From positions 10,029,501 to 10,093,500 of the forward strand of contig NC_084888.1 of NCBI RefSeq assembly GCF_958979055.1: 64,000 nt of DNA. The letters run 5' to 3'. The stretch comes from Alnus glutinosa (taxonomy: Eukaryota > Streptophyta > Magnoliopsida > Fagales > Betulaceae). The translations under genes and the position numbers were made by a program. Positions 49,101 through 61,100 of this stretch are shown here, piece by piece; positions within the stretch are counted from its first letter, which is position 1, and each line of letters begins with the position of its first letter. A model generated the notes under the pieces. That model saw only the letters and a list, made by a program, of their open reading frames with translations, was not told the DNA's origin and made no database searches.

Positions 49101-52100
49101 ACACTTTCGCTGTTCAAGTAATGGTGTATGCACTAACTCTGTTTTTAAGGTTAGCGCAATATATCTTTGAAAATTATTCGTAGGAAGATAGATATTAAGA
49201 AAATTATTCCCTAATAAGAAATATCCATGCATACTAAGGAAACAAAGAATTTTTGGTATAAGAAATTTTAATCATTCAACCAGATAGAAACCTTTTTGGC
49301 TTTGTATTCAATCTTGATTTAATAAGTTGCTGAGTCCATGTGATGAAATTTGCCATAAAGGATCTTTCTTAAGAAGATAGGAAAACAGGATTGTCCAAGA
49401 TTTAGGATAGATTTTGTATTAAGAGAAATAGCTAACGAATGCCTAGCTGCTAAAGCTAAAAAACAGCTTAGGAATCAGACTAGGAACACCAAGTATGGAC
49501 AACAGTGTTACAATAAGATCCTTAAAGAAAATTGGAAAATTTGATGTGGTCCAACAAGGAAGTCCTATAAGATGAAAAAATTCAAATGGAGGCCCTGGAA
49601 GAAAAGGAAAACATTTTCTAAAAAGAAAAAGTATGTAAGAAGGAGAAATGATACTCCTAGCAAAAAGAAGAAAGGATGTAAATGTTACATATGTTATGAA
49701 GGACATTTTGCACCTCGATGTCCTAAAAAAGGAAAAGGTGTCAAGAAGATGATCAAGCTGATTGAAGACAAGATCTTGAGGTTCTATTTGGAGAAGAAAT
49801 ATCTGACACAGAAGAAATATTATATGAAATCAATAGTGAAGAAGAGAATATATATTTTTGTAAGTATATATATAATATGGGAAAATCAAGATCACAAAAA
49901 CTCAAGCAATGGCTAAAACTATATAACAGAAGGAATATGGAGAGCATTCAAAGCTTATGCAAACTATGAAGGGGAATCTAAAAGTATTATTTAGCAAACT
50001 CAAAATATGGCGGGTCATGGCTGTCTGAAAATGATTTGACCTACGTACTTTCAATAAAATATGACTAGCGATCTAAAAGTATTATTTAGCAAACTCAAAC
50101 AAGTTTACCAATAAATCGTCCATAGGACTTCCCATCCTTGCCACAAAAAATAGCCTGCAGATATGAAGAAGATTCAATAAAGTAACTAACGACATAATAT
50201 ACCAGAAAAAAGGAAAATCAAGTGTATAGGATTCACCTTCTTGAAGGAATTCATCCAAGCAATAGGCATTGGTCCTATTTAACAATGTTCAATATCAATG
50301 TCATAAAGCTTCTGAAAACTAATAGACATTTAATAAATAATGCAGTCAATAAGAGAAGTATCAGAAATTAGAAGAAAAAAACCAAAACAGGGGGGAGGGG
50401 GGGAGAGAGAGAGAGAGAGTGATGGACAGACAAACATTGTTTAAACATAAAATAGTAACTAGTACTTACAAATACAAGACAGCATGGTACGAGAACAAAT
50501 ATGTAATCTCATAGAATTGATGCACCACAAAAAAAAGATATATGCTTCATAAGTCAGAAGAATCATTTCCTACATTTTCCATTCACCATTGGAAGGGTTA
50601 TAAAAGCAAAAAGGAATTTCTTAATGCCGTTCTCCTCTTCTTTTACCACCATATATTCAGCTCATAAACAAAGTTGAATCAGTTCTTGACAATTTTCTTC
50701 TTATCAACCAAAGTTATCTTCGATTTTCAATTAAGTTCTGCATTTGGTATAACTCCTCTCATTGTATCAGAAGACTTGGTAAGCAGTACATTTACAACTT
50801 CAAAATTTTATTTTATTTTATTTTATTTTTCGTCCACAGGATCGCACCCTGTTTCACCGCACCAACACCTAACAGCACCACACCCTCCAGGTTCCACGAC
50901 CCACACAGATTCGCACAGCACAGAACACCAAACTTCACCGCACAGCAACCGAAAACTAAAACACAGGAACCAAAAAATTTAGAACCACGGGACCCAGCCT
51001 TCCAAAAAAAATTCACCGCACCTCAGCTTTCCACAAAAAAATTCAGAACACCAAATCGCCGAACAGGATTTCTCATCATGAAGAACACTAGAAGCGCCGA
51101 ACAGGTCCGTGAAGAACCTGCCAGAAATTCACACGACCAGAAATTCACACCAAAAATCAACACCCAGGATACTGACACTCTCCAAGGAATGAATAACACA
51201 CTGATTTCACCCGTCCTCGTTCACCGGAAATTCACAGTAGGCCACGGGAGGCCATTCCAGAAATTCACGACACCCACGAGAATAACACGCCAAACAGAAA
51301 TTCTCGCAGGAGTTCACGACAAACTCCTTCAAAGAAACATTAAACCTGCCTTCTTTTTTTTTTTTTTTGCAACCAAACAGGCTAAACAGCACCCCTTCTT
51401 CCCCAAATAAACATAATCAAAACATATCCACTGAGAAAAACAGCTCGCGAGCCCGAGCCTCCAGTTCCAGCTCTCTCCCTTTTTACACCAGTGCTGGAAC
51501 TGGATGAGAAACAATGCAAACCTCCGGAACCGGTTAAAACCAGAAAACCCAGCTATCCTTATCCAGGATAGGGGACAGCAAACAACCAGAACCAAACAGT
51601 GACAGTCTTCTCCAACCAACTTGCTGGGAACCAGCTGGGACTACCAGAACTCACCGGAAACGCCACAGAACACAACAGAAGTCGCCGGAAAACTAAAAAA
51701 AACATACGATGAAATCCACAGAACTCACCTCACCACCCGAACCTTCAAAAACAATTGCCCAGACCAGATCGGCTAGGCATAGTACTCGTCCGACAGCACA
51801 CCCACCGCCGAACACCAGACCCGCACAACCTCTTAACCAGAGATCCCACCAGACTCGGCTGACAGCCACCAAACCAGAGATGGCCGAGAACTCCAAAAGC
51901 AGAGAACCACCGCACCCCCGAGAGACCACCGAGAACTCAACAGAGACGGCCGACTCCTTCACCAAGACCGGCCGGGTTCACCAGAAACGGCTGAGAATTC
52001 CACAGAAACAGCCGACTTGTCAAGAGACCAAGAGACTGGCCGGAAACGGTCGAGAATTCCACAGGAACAGCCGACTTGCTGCTACCTAGGAACGGCCGAC

Positions 52101-55100
52101 CAAACACCACCGGAAAAAGGGCACAGCCGAACCGCCAGAAAAAAAAAAAAAAAAAAAAAAAAAACCGAACCACCAAGGACATAATCAAACAGAACACCAA
52201 AGGAACACGTCGAAAATCATCGGAAATCACCCCAGGACCATCCAACACCGTCAACAACCAAAAAAATTGAAAAACTAGAAGAACCCTAATTTAGATGATT
52301 TTGGCTTTGATACCATGTCAAATTGAACTGAATAATAACTGAAATAATAACAGAAGCAAGCGAGAAAAGAGACAGAGAATTTACGTGGTTCGGTCTATGA
52401 CCTACGTCCACAGGGTAAAGCCCAAATGGCTACATTGTGCTCTTATTAACTTGTCTTGTCTACAATACAAAGGTCCATATTTATAGGGTTTAGAGTAAAT
52501 ACTAATATGGTAATCAAATCCCCATGATTTGATTACAATTCAACGTAAATAGAAAATATTACAATATCAACCAAATAAGGAATATACGGAAAATATAATA
52601 TATTTTCCATATATTCTAACATTTCTTACGAGTGACAACATGCACATATACTTGTACAGAACTTTTCAGATAAAGCCACATGTTGTCACGGATTAGCCAC
52701 CTAACTAAAAACCAGAATAAGCTCTGCATCATATATCGACAAGCTAGTTTTAGTTGAGACATTTGCTAATCTCACTCTGTTTGGGAAGTTGCCATTCTCC
52801 ACCAATGTATGACTTCCACTGCCACAGAAAACACGGCTGCAGCTTCTAAAACCTCTGCATTCTACCTTCTGAAAGAGGCAATTCCCTGCCACTGTCGTAT
52901 TCCAGCAGTTACATGGTAGTTCTAGATAAACCTCATCCTTGCTCACATGTAAAAGAAATACTCAAAATTAGGGGACAAGGCTATGGAATAAGATATCGCA
53001 GTAAGCAAATGGAAAAGTAGTTGGGGCCAGCTTTGGTGTTCATTGTAAAGACCCTGCCATATGCATATACATCCACAAGGTTGACCAACTGTAGTTCCAA
53101 TGAACAACCTGACTACCCTACCCACATGCATATACAACCACAGGGCTGACCAACTGTATTCTTGCCAGTGGTAGCATTGTGTTCCTAGGCCTTCAAAAGC
53201 CAGAAAAAATCCAAGGAGGCTCTGTTGCCAAGTAGCCTAGGCCCTAAAGAGGATTATGTGACCTCATCCCTATCTTATTTATTGTCACAAATTCTTTAAC
53301 AATATACTAAAGTCAACAAAAAAACAGAGCGCAAGAAGTACATCTCAAACCAGTGTCGACTCAACACATTGTCCTAAAATATGGCAAAGTTTCCTTTGTT
53401 TAGCAAAATTTCATCTAGATACTTATGCCATATAATGCAGAACTCATCTCCATTTTCCAGCAGCATTGCAACACTGACAGGAGTGCTGTCACATCAAAAT
53501 ATAAAATCCATTCTTCTTTCTTGCTTTCATTTTTATTTTTAAATTTTTTCAAGGAAATTTTATAAGCTCCACTGATTGAAAATGTGTTTTTGGAAAGAGG
53601 ACAGATGATATGTACCATTATTGTTATGAGCATCACAACATTTTGAGGGCCCATGATCCAGTACCCTTTTCCTACTACCCCTTCCCTATAAACCCCCAAA
53701 GGCTTTTCCCAAGGGGAATGCCCTTTAACCACTGCAACTAATTCAATAAAGGCACTCATTTTAGTAGGCTATCTCTTTCCACATGAAATCTCTGAACCTG
53801 ATTCATGTCCAATGTGTAATTCACATCTAAAGATGAAATCTCATGCAGCCAAGATAATTCTTTTCACCCTCATACCCCACCCAAATCTGTAGGAAGCAGA
53901 ATTCAAACAACTCCAAGTAATTTCACCACTTATTATGGTATCTGGAAGAAAAGTATTTTGGTAGAGCTGAGACCGATTTATCAATCTGAAACACAGCGGA
54001 TCAATTTTTTTTTTCTTATTCTTTAAAGCCATGGCCCAATATAGACCTTGTTGGATAATTGAAATCCAACAGAAAACCAAGACGAGATTAGGCACTGCAC
54101 CAATGAGACTAAAAACAGCCATGTCTTGAGGCAGAATAATGCATCAAATTATATGAATCATATGAGAAACTTCGAAGAAAATCGTACTCTATCCCAAATA
54201 AATAAGGCCATTGAAAATAGCATTTTCTATTGAAACAAAATAAACATAATAAACTTCCTAAAATGCTCTTAGGCCAAGAAGGTAGGTTCAAATTTGAGAA
54301 AAGGGTTCAAATTAAAGGTAATGTGGGAAGTTAAAGAGATAATTTTTTAATATTTGAAAACTCTCATGTATTTCGGGACATCCCAAAAAGAAGAGCACCA
54401 CATTTACTTTTGGACAAAGGAAATAGTAACATTATGAAATTAAGATATATAACAAAAACTGGGTTAGCTACATTTACACCCCCCCCCCCCCCCCCCTCTC
54501 TCTCTCTCTCTAACTACCATCCATTTTGCAATGTCCCTCCCAATGTTTCAATTTTTACAATGTCCCCCTTCTGCAACCCAATGTGACAAAAATACCCTCC
54601 ATAAAAAATGACTTACCTTTTTTTTTTTGAATTTTTTGTCTTATGGAGAGCATTTTTGACATTTGGGTTGGCGGAATTGGGACATTGTAACCCCAATGGT
54701 AGATTAGGGGGAACATTGCAATAACTGAAACATTGGAGGGAACATTGCAAAATGGATGGTAGTTAGAGGGAGAGGGGGGGGGGGGGTGTTACGTAGTTTC
54801 CCCTAAAAACTATTTTGAAGCTTCACAAGATGTCTATCATATTACTCTAGAGGCTCAAAAGTATTCAGAAATGTCCAGATATAAGATGGGAGTATGAACA
54901 TAAAGATGTAAACTTCAATCAATTTCTCGAAAAATATAAAAAACTGTAGTCAACATATCTGAAATTAAGACTATAGTGAACATATCTACCAATCAATCTT
55001 CAAACTTAACATAAGGAGTAATAACTTCTTTATTTTATTTTCTTTTTATAAATATTGTATATTCATTCAAAGCGCAGAGGAGCGCAACCCAAGTACACAG

Positions 55101-58100
55101 GATGTATACATGATAACTCCTAATCCATAGAGAGAAGAACATAAATCTAAAAATTCAGAAAAAGTAGAAACATGCAAAGTATTTCACGTCACTCTCCATG
55201 TATACAAGGTTTGTAGCACCAACTTCTTTAAATTGAGCAAACTATTCTCACAATCGTCAATACTATGTGCATTCCACTCCCGCCGTAGATACCACATCAA
55301 AAACAGTGGAGCCATCCTCCATAAGTGCAACGCCAAGCGGTTGCCCATCTATCCCCAACAACTCGCTCAGCCTTCGAGGCATAACCCACGCAACACCAAA
55401 AAGCTGTAAATGTGCACTCCACATCTCTATTGCAACCTCACAATGAAGGAATAAGTGATCGGTGGACTCACATACAACACCACTCCATCACAATAATATT
55501 TCTCTTACGTAAGTTATCCAAGGTTAAGATTTTCTCTAGAGTTTCCGTCCACACAAAAAATGCCACTCTCGGGGGAACCTTAACTTTCCAAATAATCTTC
55601 CAAGGAAAAGTGGATTGTACAGGAGTAGACAATATCTGATAGTAAAACTTCACTTCAAATGACTTCCTTTTCGATGGGATCCAACAAATTTTATCCTCAC
55701 CTCCATACCTTACTTTTTGAGAGTACAAAAGCTCAAAAAAGCGAGAGATCACTTCCACCTCCCAATTAGGCACAAGTCAAGTAAACAGAATATTCAAATG
55801 AATGTTACCATTTTGGATCTACGGCATCGTTTGGTTCGTGGAATAGACCCTTAGAATGGAATGATTATTCCATAGGAATAGTCATTACTTTGTTTGGTAG
55901 GGGTCTATTTTTTGGAATAGTTATTTCCATTTAACTATTCCATTACGAAAAGGAATATCTTCCTCTAAAAAATTAGAGAAATAGCTATTCCTAAAGGAAT
56001 AGACTACATTTTCCAGAAAAAACAATTCATTATTTTCTATTTTCTCTCAATTTTCTATTTTTTAGGAAAAAAAAAAAAACCAAAACCCTCCTTTACACAG
56101 TGGTTGGCCGACCACCATGGGGTGGTCGGCTAGCTACATATGGAGCCAGGGGTGGTGCGACCACCCCTGATGAGTATTTGGGGGTGGCCGACCACCCATT
56201 TTCAAAATTATTTTTTTTATTTTTATATAATTTGAGGATTTTTTTTTAACTTTTAAAAAAAAAAATAATGTGCGGTTTTTTTAGTAATTCTAATTGGATT
56301 CCAATTAAAGTATATGAGTTATTACCAAACTAAAGAGTAGAAATAGACATTCCATTCCACTCTCTTTTATTCTCGGTAATAACTATTCTATTTCCCAATG
56401 GAATACTCATTCCGCAAACCAAACGAGGCCTACATATTCTCCTATACCCATGCATCCTACCACAAGCAATAGTGAACAACTCTAGAAAGATGATCTTCAA
56501 AGGTAGTTCTTCACACCACACATCATGCCAAAACATCACTTTAAAACCATCACCTACCTCATATCTCACATGATGTGCAAAACCAGCCCATTGATCAACT
56601 TATTACAAATAAAGTGACAATTTACTTCTATACGCTCCATTTGTTCATGAAAGACTGGATTTATTGATATATGAATTGCAGCTTGATTATCACAAAATAG
56701 CTCCATAAGAGTACGTACTTCAAAGCCCATTTTTTGAAGAAAATTTCTTAACCATGTAAGTTCAAGACCTATTAGACATAGCTCAATATTCTACTTCAGA
56801 ACTTGACCTATCAATAACTGGGTGTTTCTTACTCTTCCATGTCACTAAATTTCCTCCTAAGAATGTACAATATCTAGTGGTAGACCTTTGATATAAGGGT
56901 GACCAACCCTATCCACACGTGTACCCTTCAATGTGCAAGTACCCATTAGCCTTATATCATAACTCATGTCCTAAAGATTCTCTAAATATCTGAGAATACG
57001 TTGTACTGAAATTCAATGCGGCACTATGGGTGTTTCCAAAAATTGACTAACATCACTAACTGCAAAGGAGATATCTAGTCGAGTAATAGTAAGATAATTT
57101 AACTTTCCAATGCAAGCCCGGATCATCAAAGAATTCTCCTTGATCAACTGCCAATTGTTTATTTCGATCCATTGAAGTATCAACTGGCTTGGATCCCAAT
57201 AACCTTGTATCTTGTAAAAGATCCAAAGTATACTTCCTTTGAGATTTAATACCACAAGCAGATTGGGCCAACCTTATACAGAAAGTATTTGAACTTGCCT
57301 AAATCCTTTATATGAAACCTGGTATATAAGAAATGCTTCAATTCTTTAATTCCTTTAACATCATCACCACTCGGAATAATATCATCAACATATACCACCA
57401 ACTAGACATATCCAGCACTGTAACGAGTATGGAAGACATCTTGACATGCCAAATTCAAGTACTGCCTCATTGAATTTACCAAACCATCCTCAAGGAGCCT
57501 GTTTCAAGTGATAGACAACTGTTTTGAAAGTACACACCTTCTCATACTCCCCCTGAGCAACAAACCTAAGTGATTGCTCCATATATTCCTCCTTAAAAAG
57601 ATCACCATAAAGAAAAAGCACTCTTCACAAAGGCCAGTGAAATATTGTAGCTAGAGAAATAAGTATCAATATTGAATAAATTTTAGCAACTGGGAAGAAA
57701 GTCTTAGCATAATCCACACCATAAGGTTGTGTATATCCCTTAGCAACAAGATGGGCTTTCAAACAGTCAAAGGTACCATCAAGACGATATTTTATAGTAT
57801 AGATTCAACAACAACCAACAGCCTCTTTACCATGTAAGGTAATACAAGTGAATAAGGTGGGTTAATTTCTATACACCCATTTAGCTTCTTATTCATTATA
57901 TATACAAAAACAAAAAGTGACAAATTACAAGAAGCATTTTTAAGATAAACATATCTACAGATAAAGATAGACTACTCCATAAGATAGACGCCTCCAACAA
58001 GAATCAATGGATAGTTGGGCTTATAAAAATAGTAGTTCTATTAGTACTTCAAATGGAGTAAGATTTGGGAAACCTCTCTATTCATGCTTGTGGTGTAAGA

Positions 58101-61100
58101 CAGAAAAGTCCTAATTAGTATGAGCATAGGTTTTCTCCAGGTTAAATTACTTCCCGGATGATGCCCAAGACTAGCAATTTGTGAGTATACGAACAGTTCT
58201 GAATTGCAAAACAGAGGATGAAGCATGACACAAGATTACCTTTTGGTACCAAACCGCTTGTGCCAATCTTACCATAGGGCCCTGGGGGTGGAGGATCTCC
58301 CAAGCATTTTGCAACGCAAACACGTTTCACTTCCAACCATTCAATGGATTGAGCAGCGGGCAACTTCCACTTCTTAAAATCAACGATTCCCCCAACTTTG
58401 GCATTCCTACCTAAGCTTAAATAAGAGATGATTCTCTCTCCAAGTAAGAGGGCCAATAAGATGCCAATTATCAAACTAAAAAAATGGATTATCTGTTTCC
58501 TACCGGTATCTCGTGTTATGACTCAGGTTTGAGTTTGATGATCTTCAACTATTGTCCAAGAGCATTCTTCTGGACATTTCAGGTCCCAAAAACTCTTATC
58601 TCTAGTCAAGTAATTGCGAACCCAACTGGACCAAATGGTATGATCAATATTCGTGAATAAGTGCAAGCCTTAATGCTACTACACAAGAAAAATTCCTTAT
58701 ATTTTTGTGCGTAATGTACTTTGTAGTAGCATTAAGTCTTGCTCAAATAAAGACTAACTTGCACTCAAAGAATATAAATTGAAGATGCTTAGAATATCCT
58801 AAAAAAATTCTAGACTCAACTAAATCACCGACCCTCAATTCACAGGAGTGCAGAAAATTACTGATTTGCCCCTCATTATAAAACTAACCACAACTGGTAA
58901 ATAAAAACCCCAACTATCTTATTTCAATTGGACTTCCCAACACTACATACTAAAAGTTATAAGTCGTCAAAACTGAAAATCAGTCAAAGAAGAGCAACCT
59001 GACTCTTATCTCATAGCTGAATCACAAAGTTTGCATGAGTTACCTCCGCTTGTTCGACAGTTATAATTTTCAAGCATTACACCATCCTCAAAAGATAAAT
59101 TGGATGCAAACTTCTTTGCTAACTTAGGATCCTCATATCGTCCGCCGGCTATCTGCCAAGCTCTTGATATAATCCTGCACAGATTTGTCCAGACATATCA
59201 AGCATTCCGAATTCTTTATTAGATGTTAGTATCATTATTCAAGCGACTGTTAATTCAGATTAGCACATATCAAAGAGAATTAGTTAGAGACATGGACAAT
59301 AAGAGAGAAAATAGATTGAAATAGCAAAATGTAACATTATAAAATCAACATAGCTTAACAAGCTTCATTGAAAAACAACCTGGGTGTTAGCAACTGCAGC
59401 AGTCTAGGACGCCTTTCCTCAGGAATATCTTCAATTTTTTTCCTGAAGATCACACCATGGGGATAAAAATATAAATCCAAGTGGTAATTGATCAAGAACA
59501 GCTCACTTTCAGCATATAAAAAATAATAATAATAATAATAATAAGAAAGAAAAAGAGAGAGTTGTCCCAAAAGTCTGAGTTTTGCCTTTGTGACAGATAG
59601 GATCCGACTTTCTAATTTTGGCAATTAAAGTCCTGAGTTACGCTCTAGTGACAAGTGGATCCCTCCGTCAAATTTCTATTCAATCTTTAACGGAATCTTA
59701 CCACCTGTCATATTGTCCACATCAGATCAATGAAAACGTGACACGTGTATCTAAATACACGTTAGTTTGCCATGTAAGCAATTATGTCAAATTCTTTTTT
59801 TTTTACACAAAAAAAAATTAATAAGGGGTGGAAATCCACCCCACAGAAGAGCAAAGTGGAGAGCTCCACCCCCCACACACCTCGACAACGGCGTCTCTCC
59901 ACCCCTGCACACTTTTGTGTGGGTGGAGCCACCACATCACCCCCTATGTCAGTACGAAGGGGGCGATGGGGGTGACTCCACCCTCGCACACCTTTGTGGG
60001 GGTGGGCAAGAGTGGCTCCACATCCACCGACGCCCAAGAGGTGTGGAGGACTAGAGAGCAATCCCTTAGAGGTGTGCAGGGGTGGAGTTCTCCACTCCCA
60101 CCACCCCCTCTGTGAGGTAGGGGGGGAGGGGGTGTAGCCACCCTCCACTGCCTCTCTCTGTGGTGTGGAGGGTGGTGGTGTGGTAGATCTCCACCCCTGC
60201 TTTTTTCCTAAATTTTTGTGGCATAATTGCTTACTAGACAAGCTGATGTGTATCTAGATACATTTTCATGTTTTCATTGGTCTAACACGGATAATATGAC
60301 TGGTGGCAAATTTGGCAGAAACTTATATGTCACTCGAGTAAAATTCAAGACTATAATTGTCAATTTAACAAACTCGAATCCTTATCAGTCACAGAGGCAA
60401 AACTCATGAACTTTTAGGACAATTTCCCAAAAGAAAAATCAAAAACTTGTTCAAAGAACTTTCTATTCTTGTTTTAAAAACATTAAGGCCATGTTTGGTA
60501 ATATATCCTCCAAGTCTTTTCTATTTTCATAGAGAAAAAGGCATTTTTCTCATAACCATTTACAAACAATTCAAAAAAACACAACAATTTTTAGAAAAAA
60601 TTTCACGCCTTCTTGTAGGAATATTTTGATAAAAACATATGCTTAACTTTTTTAGGTGTATGACTAACTTATTATTTATTATTTTATTTTTTAAAAAATA
60701 AAAAATAAAAACAAACAAACAAAACAAAAACAAAAACAAAAGAGTGGTGGCTGCACAACCACCCCTCCTCCACTAAAAGTGGCCGCATGGCCACTATTTT
60801 TTAAATTTTTAAGTTTTTTTGTAAGTAAGAAGTTAGCTCCATATTTGTTTGTGTTTTCTGAAAATAAGTGTACCCCCCACAAAAAATAATTTCTCAAATG
60901 TGGATCCAACGAAAAAACACATCTCACCTTTATATGATATCAAAATACTTTTTCAAACCAAAAACAAAAAACACTTACCCCAAATCACAAACAAACATCG
61001 CCAAAGATATTGGTAATGAGTTATAGCTCAAATGACATCTCCTCCTTCAATCACAAGCGGATGAAGGGTGTGGTCCTGGATTAAGACCCATGGGTGCGTC

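Noticed and set aside
51329-52257. Cys/Phe-rich frames as a real gene
   Set aside because: They lie in the leader of a Copia-like element, without recognisable domains, and compete with open frames on the other strand.
52701-52946. Cys-rich 81-codon frame as an extra exon of the chloroplast-protein gene
   Set aside because: Core exons already join in phase without it, and no matching splice pair could be supported.
59762-60241. Pro/His/Gly-rich 159-codon frame and overlapping frames
   Set aside because: Overlapping frames on both strands in the palindromic GC-rich core of a foldback element.
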